A program made the translations under genes and the position numbers. A stretch of DNA of 64,000 bases, taken from assembly GCF_002914525.1 (NCBI RefSeq), contig NZ_LODW01000048.1, positions 310,001 to 374,000 on the forward strand, given 5' to 3'. Position 1 is the stretch's first letter. Each line of letters begins with the position of its first letter. Shown here one piece after another: positions 25,729 to 34,280 of the stretch. The notes beneath the pieces are model-generated. The model worked only from the letters and a program-made list of their open reading frames with translations, had not been told where the DNA came from and did not search any database. Origin of the DNA: Rhizobium hidalgonense (GTDB taxonomy: Bacteria; Pseudomonadota; Alphaproteobacteria; Rhizobiales; Rhizobiaceae).

Positions 25729-26721
25729 ATGAAGAAGTTCATGAACACTGCGGAAACCATGGTGACCGAGAGCGTCGAAGGCTTCGTGCGCGCCCATGAG
25801 GCTTTCGTGGTGTTCGGGCCAGAACGCAAATGCATCCGCCGCCGCCATCTTACCCTTGACAAGGTGGCACTCATCTCCGGCGGCGGCGCCGGCCACGAAC
25901 CGATGCATATCGGCTTCGTCGGCCACGGCATGCTGGATGCCGCCTGTGTCGGCCATATCTTCACCTCGCCGACGCCGAGCCAGATCATTGCTGCAATCGA
26001 AGAGACCGATACCGGCGCGGGCTGCCTGCTCGTCGTCAAGAACTATGACGGCGACCTGATGAATTTTGAAATGGCGATCGAGATGGCCGGCGACCGCCAC
26101 AGCCTCGGCATGGTCGTCGTCAGCGACGATATCGATACGTCGAGAACAGACGAAGGCCGCGGCCGGCGCGGCGTCGCCGGAACGCTGATCGTCGAAAAGA
26201 TCCTCGGCGCGGCCGCCGAACGCGGCATGTCGCTTGTCGAATTGAAAGGGCTCGGCGAAGGATTGAACGGGCGGATCCGCTCGATGGGCGTCGCGTTGAA
26301 CGGCGTGACGGTGCCGCAGACCGAGCGCCCGACGTTTTCGCTCGGACCCGACGAGATGGAAATGGGCGTCGGCATCCATGGCGAGCCCGGCCATGCCAGG
26401 CAGCCCTTCGCAGCCTCCGACGCTATCATCGGCCATCTTTGCGAGACCATCACCAATGACATCGCGGCAGCGCCGGGCGCCAGGGCGCTGCTCTTCATCA
26501 ACGGTCTCGGAGGCACCCCGCCCGCCGAACTCTATCTCGCCTATAACGGCGCCCGCCGCTTCATCGAGGAGAGCGGCATCCCGATCGAGCGTTCTCTTGT
26601 TGGAACCTACGTCACCTCGCTCGATATGCAGGGACTGTCCGTTACCCTGGCCTTACTGACTGACCAGGAGATCGCCCTCTGGGACGCGCCGGTGGCGACA
26701 GCGGCATTGCATTGGCCTTGA
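25729..26721 (+). CDS. dhaK: Dihydroxyacetone kinase subunit DhaK (substrate-binding)
   Basis: A 330-residue stand-alone DAK1 protein. It has the binding loop GGGAGHEPMHIGFVGHGMLD, the substrate-linking His H217 in MGVGIHGEPGHARQ, and the terminal DhaK motif LDMQGLSVTLALL. It matches E. coli DhaK in size and motifs and is the natural partner of the separate DhaL and DhaM above. Start: ATG 25729 with GGGAGAGG upstream; the TTG before it is out of favour. It is the last gene of the locus, convergent with the esterase gene and only ~16 bp away. Confidence 0.9.
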   Translation: MKKFMNTAETMVTESVEGFVRAHEAFVVFGPERKCIRRRHLTLDKVALISGGGAGHEPMHIGFVGHGMLDAACVGHIFTSPTPSQIIAAIEETDTGAGCLLVVKNYDGDLMNFEMAIEMAGDRHSLGMVVVSDDIDTSRTDEGRGRRGVAGTLIVEKILGAAAERGMSLVELKGLGEGLNGRIRSMGVALNGVTVPQTERPTFSLGPDEMEMGVGIHGEPGHARQPFAASDAIIGHLCETITNDIAAAPGARALLFINGLGGTPPAELYLAYNGARRFIEESGIPIERSLVGTYVTSLDMQGLSVTLALLTDQEIALWDAPVATAALHWP

Positions 26722-26737
26722 CCCCTGTCCAAGGGCC

Positions 26738-27418
26738 TCAGAGATAAAGCGCCGCCATCTTCCGCCAGGCGCCGGCGCGGTGGGCGCGGCCACCCCGGAC
26801 ATGCAGTTGATGGCCGACATTTTTCTCGGCGAGCAGCCGGCTGAGATAGCGGTTGTTGTCGAGGAAAGGGTCGGCATCGCCGATGGTGAGAACGATGTCG
26901 AGCGAACGCAGCTTCTCGAGCCGCCAGTCGCTGCCGAGACCGGGCAGAAAATGCGTCGGTGTGTGGAAATAGACGCTGTCGTCGTAATAGCCGTCGAACA
27001 GGTCGCCGAAGGATTCCACCTTCATCGTCAGGTCGTAGCGCCCGGAAAAGGCGACGAGTTTTCGGAAGAGATGCGGATGGCGAAAAGCAAGGCTCGCCGC
27101 CTCGAAGGCGCCGAGGCTGCATCCGTGCACGATGGTGCAGTCATGCGGATTCTTCGCCGCCATCAGCGGCAGAACTTCGTTGAGGATATAATCCTCGAGC
27201 GCAGCATGCCGGCGGATGCGATCGGCCGGATGGCGGTGGAAACCATAGAGGCTCTCGGCCGCCAGTCCCTCGATGCAATAGAGCTGGAGATGGCCGGCCT
27301 GCAGCTTGTCGGCAAGGGTCGCGACCAGGCCGAGCTGTTCATACTCGAAGAAGTGTCCGTCCCGCGTCGGAAATACCAGCACCTTTGCGCCGCCATGGCC
27401 GAACACCAGCATCTCCAT
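26738..27418 (-). CDS. Esterase-family alpha/beta hydrolase (COG4947-like); start codon problem
   Basis: An alpha/beta hydrolase of the putative esterase (esterase D-like) family. The nucleophile Ser is in HGCSLGAFEAAS, and the acid and His are expected near GDADPFLDNN and the last third. The conserved N-terminus expected in this family (REY-W-S--L-RDMEML) is encoded from ~27460, upstream of the first in-frame ATG at 27418. The ATG that overlaps the upstream stop (27465) is one nucleotide out of frame. Either the protein starts late at 27418, or a base was lost just after the original start. The upstream frameshifted gene belongs to the same group of hydrolases. Confidence 0.7.
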   Translation of the reverse strand: MEMLVFGHGGAKVLVFPTRDGHFFEYEQLGLVATLADKLQAGHLQLYCIEGLAAESLYGFHRHPADRIRRHAALEDYILNEVLPLMAAKNPHDCTIVHGCSLGAFEAASLAFRHPHLFRKLVAFSGRYDLTMKVESFGDLFDGYYDDSVYFHTPTHFLPGLGSDWRLEKLRSLDIVLTIGDADPFLDNNRYLSRLLAEKNVGHQLHVRGGRAHRAGAWRKMAALYL

Positions 27419-27461
27419 GTCCCGATGCAGCCGCTGACTGTACCAGCTGAGATATTCGCGA

Positions 27462-28419
27462 TCATGGCACCCTGAAAAACTGTCCGATCTTGTCGCGGAG
27501 AACCGCCTCTTGTTCAGCGCTGCCAGGGTAGTCGAAATGCCCGGCATCCAGGATGAAGATTTCACTATATTTCGGCATCGCATTTGCGACAGCAAACTGG
27601 CAGGGTGGCGCGACGGCAGGGTCGAACAGCGCGACGGCCGTCAGCATCGGTACCTTGATACGGCAACCGGCCGTTGCCGCATCATAGAGCCGCAGCGTCT
27701 TGAGCACGTCTCCATGTTCTGCCTGATATTCCTGCACTGATTGCGCGCTGCCGACGCTCGGCAGCGTCAGCCGCAGCGGCTGCTGCCCGAAGCTCGGGAG
27801 CGCCAGATGGCCGCGATCGATGCGCTGGTCGTAGGCGATCGCCATCGCCCCGACGCCGCCGCCGAAGCTGATGCCGCTATAGCCGATATGTCCTGTGAGC
27901 CAGGGGTAGAGTGTTTCAAGCGTCGAGACGGCAAGCCAGGTATCCTCGACGCAGCCGCCGATGATATAGGAGTCCCGCTTGTCGATATCGTGCAGCACAT
28001 GCCAGGAGGGATTCTGAGAGATCGCCGGATCGGCGCTGAGCGACAGCCCGCGGCAGCAGAGAAAGAGTAACGCCGTTTCCGTAACCGGCAGGTCGAAATC
28101 AGGCCGGTCCCGCCCGCCGTAACCATGCCCGACGACCAGACCGCGCCGCACCTTCCCCGCGCGGCAGCAGCAGCCAGCCGCCGATCCGGAATTGGCCGGT
28201 CGAGAAATAAACGAGATCGAGCACGTGCCAGTTGGGATGGGTGAGCTCACTGCGGGAAAGCGCCGGCTGCGGATCGACCGTCAGCGCGTTGAGATAACGC
28301 GCCTTCCAGAATTCGTCGAAACCATCAGGCTCCTCGGGCGGCTTAACCGCGAGAAGCTCTTCGAGCTGCATGCCGTAGGTCGGATCGAAGGCGAAGGGAT
28401 GGGTCTTGGGAACGCTCAT
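27462..28419 (-). pseudogene. Acetyl xylan esterase-like hydrolase, split by a +1 frameshift
   Basis: The first ~88 codons from ATG 28419 (MSVPKTHPFAFDPTYGMQLE) run in one frame to FRIGGWLLLPRG. The match then continues one base out of phase as GKVRRGLVVGHGYGGRDRPD to the end at 27462. Skipping one G in the run GGGG (28158-28155) restores LLLPRGKVRRGLVVGHGYGG. The rest is a normal AXE1/cephalosporin-C deacetylase fold with the nucleophile Ser in GYSGISFGGGVGAMA and a late His (DAGHFDYPG). It is either a real homopolymer frameshift or a sequence error; if real, the gene is broken. Confidence 0.75.
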
Positions 28420-28575
28420 CCGGGATTAGTCGCGTGAAAGGGCCGGCCGCGCAAGGCTATGCCGATGAAAACACCGCACCGTATATTCGCTGAAGGGCCG
28501 CGTCTGCGCCCATGTTATCCTGACGGCGGCCGTTGCAGCCTTCTCCAGGGCGCCGGCCTCAAAGGAGACAATGCC

Positions 28576-29922
28576 ATGACCACGATCGTCAAAATGCGTA
28601 ACAGCGCAGGCTCGGCATCCGTAAACCTCGACAGACGCAAGTTCTTGACTGTTACGGCGATAGGGATCGCCGCAACCGGCGCGGCCGGTCTCTTGCCCTC
28701 CCCTTCGGCATCGGCTGCAACCAGCGATGAGATCCGTCCGTTCCGCGTCGATATTCCCGAGGCAGACCTCGTCGACCTTCGCCGGCGCGTGCTGGCGACA
28801 CGCTGGCCCGAAGGCGAGACGGTCGACGACCAGTCGCAGGGCATAAAGCTCGAAAAGATCAGGCCGCTCGTCGCCTATTGGGGCAAGGGCTACGACTGGC
28901 GCAAAGCCGAAGCGAAGCTGAACGCCCTGCCGCAATTCATCACCGAGATCGACGGCCTCGAAATCCACTTCATTCACATCCGCTCGAAGGAGCCCAACGC
29001 ACTGCCCGTCATCATCACCCATGGCTGGCCGGGATCGGTGTTCGAAAACCTGAAGATCATCGGCCCGCTGACGGACCCCACAGGCCATGGCGGCCGCGCG
29101 GAGGATGCCTTCGACGTGGTCATTCCGTCGATGCCGGGCTTCGGCTTCTCCGGCAAACCGACCGGCACCGGCTGGGGCACGGACCGCATCGCGCGGGCCT
29201 GGGCCGAGCTGATGAAACGCCTCGGCTATACCAGTTACGTCGCCCAGGGCGGCGACTGGGGCTCGCCCGTCGCCAGCGCCATGGCGCGGCTTGCGCCACA
29301 AGGCCTGCTCGGCATCCACATCAACCTGCCGGCGGTCGTACCGCCCGAGATCGCCGCGGTGCTCGCGGTGAACGGACCGGCGCCGGAGGGGCTTTCCGAG
29401 AAGGAACGCGCGACGTTCGACATGCTTGCTGCCGGCGCCAAGATGGGGAGCAGGTCCTATGCCACGATGATGGGCACGCGGCCGCAGACGATCGGCTACG
29501 CCATATCGGATTCGCCTGCCGGCCTTGCCGCATGGATGCTCGGCCATCCCGGCTTCGCGAACTGGACCTACGACGACAGCGATCCGGAAAAGTCTCCCGA
29601 CGAGGTGCTGGATGACGTGACACTCTACTGGCTGACCAACAGCGCCGCCTCTTCGGCGCGGATCTACTGGGAATATGGCGGCGGCCGTAGTCCCGTCCTT
29701 GCGGCAGGCGAGATGACCGACCAGATCGGGCTGCCGGTCGCCATCACAGTCTTTCCGGGCGAGATCTACCAGGCCCCGGAGACCTGGGCCCGGCGCGCCT
29801 ACCGTAACTTGAGGTACTTCCACGAGGTCGACAAGGGCGGCCACTTCGCCGCCTGGGAGCAACCGGAACTCTTCTCCACCGAACTCCGAGCCGCCTTCAA
29901 GCCACTGCGGAAACCGGCATGA
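28576..29922 (+). CDS. Exported epoxide hydrolase (Tat signal)
   Basis: About 448 residues. It has an N-terminal twin-arginine signal (DRRKFLTVTAIG, hydrophobic stretch to ~50), the EHN N-terminal domain (FRVDIPEADLVDLRRRVLAT), then the alpha/beta hydrolase core. The oxyanion loop is THGWPGS, the nucleophile D227 is in QGGDWGSPVA, and the general base is H423 in KGGHFAAWEQP. It opens epoxides by an ester intermediate, here probably in the periplasm. ATG 28576 has AAAGGAG; the frame is open further upstream without support. It is divergent from the esterase pair. Confidence 0.88.
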   Translation: MTTIVKMRNSAGSASVNLDRRKFLTVTAIGIAATGAAGLLPSPSASAATSDEIRPFRVDIPEADLVDLRRRVLATRWPEGETVDDQSQGIKLEKIRPLVAYWGKGYDWRKAEAKLNALPQFITEIDGLEIHFIHIRSKEPNALPVIITHGWPGSVFENLKIIGPLTDPTGHGGRAEDAFDVVIPSMPGFGFSGKPTGTGWGTDRIARAWAELMKRLGYTSYVAQGGDWGSPVASAMARLAPQGLLGIHINLPAVVPPEIAAVLAVNGPAPEGLSEKERATFDMLAAGAKMGSRSYATMMGTRPQTIGYAISDSPAGLAAWMLGHPGFANWTYDDSDPEKSPDEVLDDVTLYWLTNSAASSARIYWEYGGGRSPVLAAGEMTDQIGLPVAITVFPGEIYQAPETWARRAYRNLRYFHEVDKGGHFAAWEQPELFSTELRAAFKPLRKPA

Positions 29923-29988
29923 GATGAGGATGCTGACTGCGTCTCGAGGCGGTCGACCGCTCGGCATGACCGCCTCGCCGACCAAGCA

Positions 29989-30765
29989 TCAGTCCGTATT
30001 CTGCCCCGCTGCCTCGAGGATCAGCCGGGTGATTTCGTCGGGGTGGGAGATCAGCGACAGGTGGCTGGCCTTCACTTCGATGGTCTTTGCCCCCATACGC
30101 TTGGCCATGAAACATTCCAGGTCGGGATTGATCGTCCGGTCCTCGGTTGAGACGGCATACCAGCTCGGCTTCGAGCGCCAGGCGGCCTGCGTGGTCTTGC
30201 CTGTCAACAGCGCCTTTTGGAACGGTTGCTGCACAGCATAGAGCACCTTGGCCTTCGCCTCCGGCAGGTCGCCGGCGAAATCGCGCAGGAAGGCCTCTTC
30301 GCTCAGCCGTCCCTCGTCGCCGTCGAAGACGATGCCGGCCGATGCCGGTGGCGTCGGGAAGGTCTTGGCGAGCGCGGTATAGTCCTCGCTGGCATCCGGC
30401 GCGCGGGCCGCGACATAGACGAGCGCCGAAACGCTGGGATGCACGCCCGCCTCGGTGACGAGCATGCCGGAAAAGGAATGTCCGACCAGAACCGTCGGTC
30501 CATCCTGCCGGTCAAGTACGCGGGTTACCGAAGCGACGGCCTCGGGCAATGTCGTCAGCGGGTTCTGCACCGCCGTCGCGTTCAGTCCGGCCGCCTGCAG
30601 CCGCGCGATCACCTCGGTCCAGCACGAGCCGTCGGCAAAAAGCCCGTGGGCCAGCACAACATTGCGCGCTTTGACGGCAGCGGCTGTCGCAGCCATGCCG
30701 CGGGTGGAGAGAAGAGTGGCACTGGCAACGAGGGCCGCCGAGAAAGCTCGTCTGTTCATCATCAT
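29989..30765 (-). CDS. Exported alpha/beta hydrolase (Tat-type signal)
   Basis: A 258-residue hydrolase with a short twin-arginine leader (MMMNRRAFSAALVASATLLS) cut after AMA or so. The fold begins NVVLAHGLFADGSCW, with the nucleophile Ser in VLVGHSFSGMLVTEAG and a late His in ASHLSLISHPDEI. It resembles the AB_hydrolase_6 salicylate esterase/MhpC-like group common in rhizobia; the substrate is unknown. Three consecutive ATG codons begin it (30765, 30762, 30759), with AAGGA upstream. It is convergent with the epoxide hydrolase. Confidence 0.85.
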   Translation of the reverse strand: MMMNRRAFSAALVASATLLSTRGMAATAAAVKARNVVLAHGLFADGSCWTEVIARLQAAGLNATAVQNPLTTLPEAVASVTRVLDRQDGPTVLVGHSFSGMLVTEAGVHPSVSALVYVAARAPDASEDYTALAKTFPTPPASAGIVFDGDEGRLSEEAFLRDFAGDLPEAKAKVLYAVQQPFQKALLTGKTTQAAWRSKPSWYAVSTEDRTINPDLECFMAKRMGAKTIEVKASHLSLISHPDEITRLILEAAGQNTD

Positions 30766-31429
30766 GATCTGATTTCCTTACGAGTGGAGAGCGTTGAAGG
30801 ATCGAAAGCATGTTGGCTGGCGACCGGAGATCCGGCGCCGCTAAAAATCGGTTGGTCTTTGATGCTCTGTCGAGGCGCTCATGCCGTCCGGCGCGAGGCG
30901 CTGGCCTCGTCGCTTCACGTGAGTTCCCATGCATATTCCATTTCGGCATTTGAAGCGGCTTGCCGATGCGAAAGCCTGCTTGCTGGAGATATATGTATTC
31001 CCAATATGCAGAAAGTCACCTCGCTCACCCACTTCATCGAAGCCGGCAGGCGGGCGCTTAATATTCTTACGGCACGGGGCGGAAATTGGGGCTTTGGCGG
31101 TGGTCGGGCTCAAAGCAACGTCCAGCCAAGCAGAGGGAGGAAATATTCCACAGCGCTCCGCTCACTCGTTCCTCGCGTAACGTCCCTTCGTAACTCATCT
31201 GATCGTAGCCTCAAAAGATGCGGGTAGAAAAGATGCAGCCCGCTCCCCACCCTCCGTCATTCCTGTGCTCATCACAGGATCCCGCCACCGCGCGTCCGCC
31301 GGCTCCTGGTATTCGGTAAGGCCGATACGACGGAGAAGTTCGGTTAATCCGTAGGACGCCGACGCCGGCCGCCGCTCCGGAAGCTGCGGCGACGGCCGGA
31401 CACGCTGTTAGAAAGCAGCCGGATAAACA
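30766..31429. other. ~660 bp without a recognisable gene
   Basis: Short open frames exist on both strands but none has conserved motifs, sensible composition or a ribosome-binding site. The right end leads into the ohrR promoter. Confidence 0.5.
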
Positions 31430-31458
31430 TTGCGATTTAATCGGATGCGATGTATATA
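31430..31458 (+). promoter_or_regulatory. ohrR promoter with OhrR operator
   Basis: TTGCGA (31430-31435) and TATATA (31453-31458) are 17 nt apart. The segment CGATTTAATCGGATGCGAT (31433-31451) fills the spacer. The same 17-19 bp word occurs twice at the ohr promoter (34060-34078, 34117-34136), which identifies it as the shared operator. Confidence 0.75.
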
Positions 31459-31489
31459 TTGCTAACCAATCAGAGCGTTGAGGATTCCC

Positions 31490-31990
31490 ATGCCCACCTC
31501 CAAAACCGCGAAACAACCCGAGACGCCTTCGCCCAACGCCCCGGGCGCCGACGGCCGTAAGCTTTCGAACTTCCTGTGCTTCGCGGTCTATTCGGCCAAC
31601 CTCGCCTTCGGCCGCGCCTACAAGCCGGTCCTGGACGCGCTCGGCCTGACCTATACCCAATATATCGCACTGGTCGCCCTCTCCGAAGGAGACGACCAGA
31701 CGGTCAGCATGCTGGGGGAAAAGCTGTTCCTCGAATCCAATACGCTGACGCCGATCCTCAAGAAGCTGGAGTCGGTCGGCTATCTCACGCGCCATCGCGA
31801 TCCCGCCGATGAACGGCAGGTCCGCGTGAGCCTGACGCCGGCCGGGCGCAATCTCCTCCTCGACGTTGACCCCAACGGCACACTGATTGCCGCTACCGGC
31901 CTCGGTGACGATTTCCCCGTCGTACAGAAGTCGGTGACGCGGCTGCGCGACAATCTGCTGCAGGCGCAGGCCGAACCGGAAAAGTCATGA
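31490..31990 (+). CDS. ohrR: Organic hydroperoxide-sensing MarR-family repressor
   Basis: A 166-residue MarR-family protein. The peroxidatic Cys is C30 in LSNFLCFAVYSANLAF, the hallmark of OhrR. The winged helix spans ~60-125 (LGEKLFLESNTLTPILKKLE, wing HRDPADERQVRVSLT). Oxidation by organic peroxides releases it from DNA and frees the ohr gene. The start at 31490 has GAGG 7 nt upstream. The stop overlaps the Nudix gene start (ATGA). Its operators are visible at its own promoter and at ohr, 2.5 kb away. A second, C-terminal Cys is not seen, so it may be of the one-Cys type. Confidence 0.93.
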   Translation: MPTSKTAKQPETPSPNAPGADGRKLSNFLCFAVYSANLAFGRAYKPVLDALGLTYTQYIALVALSEGDDQTVSMLGEKLFLESNTLTPILKKLESVGYLTRHRDPADERQVRVSLTPAGRNLLLDVDPNGTLIAATGLGDDFPVVQKSVTRLRDNLLQAQAEPEKS

Positions 31991-32433
31991 TCGCGGCACA
32001 TTCGGCACTTGGTGACATGCCCGAAATCGCAATCGGCGCCTTGATTGGGAATGGCAGCGTTCTTCTTGCCAGGCGAAGTTCCGAGCGCAGGACGCATCCG
32101 GATCGGTGGAGCCTGCCGGGCGGCCATGTTGAGAGCGGCGAAGACGCCGAGGCGGCGATGCGCCGGGAATTGCTGGAAGAAATCGGCGTGACGCCGCAGC
32201 GCTGGCTGTTTGCAGGTAAATTCATTTCAGAAAGCCCGCCCGGGGCATCCGCCATCTTCCATGTCTATCACGTCGACCAATGGCGCGGTATCCCCAAGCT
32301 CGTCGCTGATGAACACACCGCGCTGAGATGGTTTACCGCCGCGGAAATAGCATGCGAGACCGAGCTGGCGCCGCCTCAGCTCGTTGAAATGCTCCTAAAC
32401 CTGCTCAGGCGGGAAACGAGCCAACAGACATAA
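31987..32433 (+). CDS. Nudix hydrolase
   Basis: A 148-residue Nudix enzyme. The full Nudix box is visible over ~46-68: GGHVESGEDAEAAMRRELLE followed by EIG. It hydrolyses nucleoside-diphosphate derivatives, possibly cleaning oxidised nucleotides, which would fit its place in an operon with ohrR (ATGA overlap) and peroxide control. The specific substrate cannot be told from sequence; a NUDT1/MutT-like or ADP-ribose role are both possible. Confidence 0.88.
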   Translation: MIAAHSALGDMPEIAIGALIGNGSVLLARRSSERRTHPDRWSLPGGHVESGEDAEAAMRRELLEEIGVTPQRWLFAGKFISESPPGASAIFHVYHVDQWRGIPKLVADEHTALRWFTAAEIACETELAPPQLVEMLLNLLRRETSQQT

Positions 32434-32474
32434 TGACACGGAATAGGCCTGGCTGAGACGACCCCCGCCCCAGC

Positions 32475-33521
32475 CTACAACGCCAACGGCCGGACCATTT
32501 CCGCAAGCGCGCCCTCCTCCATCATCTCGGCCGCCTTGGCATACCCGCCCCCCATTCCATCGAGGAAATGCAGGTGCGAATCCGGCCGCCCCGATGGCAC
32601 GAGGCAAGTCATCAGCGCATGCGATTGTCGGTGCAGACCGAAATCGATTTCGCCGCGCGCCCGTGCCGCAATGAGGATGGCTTCGACGCTGTCGATCTCC
32701 TCCTCCGTGCAGTCCAGCGTCAGGCGCAGGCCGTCATCGAACTTGCGAAAATCCGAGTTGGAGGCGACCTCCGACCAGCGTTGCGCATCGACATGCTTCG
32801 CATTGCCCCTCGCCATAGCGGTAATTCCGGATAGCGGATGAGACCCGCGCGGCGCGGCATCGAAGACGGCAAGCACGCGCTTCGCCAGGGCGGCAAAAAC
32901 CTCAGGACGCACGTGATCGCCAGGTTCGACCAACAGCGACAGGATCTTGCCGCGCTGGCTCGGGAAAGGCGCCCAGTCGCAGCTCAAGCCCGTCAGGTCA
33001 GGCTTCATCGCATAACGGCCGGGCTTCACCAGAAAGCGGCCCTTCTTGATCTGCTGCTCTGCCCATTTGAGCCCGCCCCCGGCAAACATCGCATAGGTCG
33101 CGCTCTCGGAAGCGGCATAGCGCGCGATCTTGACGTCGTGCCCATTGGTCCGGACTTCGCTGACGGCAACGAGCCCGACACGCAGGTCGAGATGAAGATC
33201 GGCTTTGGCAAAGCCCGCGACATCACGCAAGGCTGATGTCGCGGCCATGATGCCTTTTGCCGGCAAGGCGAAGGCTGCTCCGTCGCCGCGAAACACGAAG
33301 GGAAAGTCGAACGAACCCCAGGCATTACCAAGAGCGGCGATGATCGATGCGCCGGCATAATTGACGTCTTCGTAGCGCCCCGATCGGATCGCCGCAGTCG
33401 AGCTGACGACGTCGGTGATGCCGATCAGCCAATCGTCAGGCAACGGCTCATAGACATCGGGATCGAGCACAAGCGAAAACTCGTCATAGGCCCGGCGCTG
33501 TCCCGCGCGGCTATTGATCAT
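32475..33521 (-). CDS. DUF3095 family protein (cyclase-like)
   Basis: A 348-residue cytoplasmic protein matching DUF3095. The N-terminal ~200 residues have a class III cyclase-like pattern (WLIGITDVVSSTAAIRSG, FVFRGDGAAFALP), though the residues do not form a full cyclase site. The remainder has conserved LTLDCTEEEIDSVEAILIAA and a final HFLDGMGGGYAKAA. Function is unknown. It is encoded between the ohrR-nudix pair and ohr, transcribed in the same direction as ohr and ~100 nt downstream of it, so possibly read through from the ohr promoter. Confidence 0.83.
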   Translation of the reverse strand: MINSRAGQRRAYDEFSLVLDPDVYEPLPDDWLIGITDVVSSTAAIRSGRYEDVNYAGASIIAALGNAWGSFDFPFVFRGDGAAFALPAKGIMAATSALRDVAGFAKADLHLDLRVGLVAVSEVRTNGHDVKIARYAASESATYAMFAGGGLKWAEQQIKKGRFLVKPGRYAMKPDLTGLSCDWAPFPSQRGKILSLLVEPGDHVRPEVFAALAKRVLAVFDAAPRGSHPLSGITAMARGNAKHVDAQRWSEVASNSDFRKFDDGLRLTLDCTEEEIDSVEAILIAARARGEIDFGLHRQSHALMTCLVPSGRPDSHLHFLDGMGGGYAKAAEMMEEGALAEMVRPLAL

Positions 33522-33628
33522 GGCATGTTCTCCGGATCGATAGGTTTGGCTGCTGGCTCAGAAACGGGTCTGCCGCCGACCGGCAGACCCCCGCTTGAAG
33601 ATGACGGCGCGAGGCCGGCCCTTCCCGT

Positions 33629-34024
33629 TCAGACAAGCTTGGTTTCGATGTCGATATTGCCATGGACCGCCTTGGAGTAAGGGCAGATGCCATGGGCCGC
33701 CTCGATCAGTTCCTGTGCGATCTCGCGATCGATGTCGGCCAGGCTGACATTGAGCCGCGCACGCAGGAAGTATGAGCCGTTATCGCCGTTGAGCGTAATC
33801 TCGGCGTCGACCTCGGGACCGGCTGGCAGCGCGATCTTCCGTTGCGCGGCAGCAAGTTCGATAGCCCCGATATAACAGGCTGACCAGGCGGCGCCGAACA
33901 GGTTTTCGGCGGCCGGATGCGGCTGCGGCAGCTTGATGTCGAGCGTGCCGTCGCTGCTGCGTGCATAGCCGTTGCGGCCGCCAGCGATATGGGTCTTGCC
34001 GGTGAAGAGAAGCTTCTCAGTCAT
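33629..34024 (-). CDS. ohr: Organic hydroperoxide resistance protein
   Basis: A 131-residue Ohr/OsmC-family peroxidase. The two reactive cysteines are C50 (AAWSACYIGAIELAA) and C114 (HGICPYSKAVHGN). The conserved Arg of the active site is in the N-terminal half (GGRNGYARSSDG). It reduces lipid and organic peroxides using lipoylated proteins as donors. The promoter is near-consensus with an OhrR site on each side, so it should be strongly repressed until peroxide stress. Confidence 0.95.
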   Translation of the reverse strand: MTEKLLFTGKTHIAGGRNGYARSSDGTLDIKLPQPHPAAENLFGAAWSACYIGAIELAAAQRKIALPAGPEVDAEITLNGDNGSYFLRARLNVSLADIDREIAQELIEAAHGICPYSKAVHGNIDIETKLV

Positions 34025-34059
34025 TGTCGTATCCTCTCGGTTGATTGTCTATAGCGCGT

Positions 34060-34136
34060 CCGATTAAATCGGATGCGCGTTAATACTTCGAGCTAAGGTC
34101 GATGTCAACAACATTCCGATTTAATCGGATGCGATT
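34060..34136 (-). promoter_or_regulatory. ohr promoter flanked by two OhrR operators
   Basis: On the minus strand TTGACA (34108-34103), a 17-nt spacer and TATTAA (34085-34080) give a near-consensus promoter. The word CGATT(A/T)AATCGGATGCG lies upstream (34117-34136) and over the transcription start (34060-34078). The core CCGATTTAATCGG is itself an inverted repeat. The two copies are 57 bp apart. Confidence 0.8.
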
Positions 34137-34280
34137 TATTTTTCTCACAGAAGGAGAACCGAGATGAGCCGTGCGGGGAGCTCGACTGGTTGCGCATAGT
34201 CACATCTTGTCCAGGAACGAGGCCGTCTATAGGCTCTGCCTTAAGGCGCCGGGGCTTCACGAAGAAGGCGGAGAATTGAG

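Noticed and set aside
30929..31180. 83-codon frame in the gap before ohrR
   Set aside because: No recognisable family on either strand, composition not gene-like.
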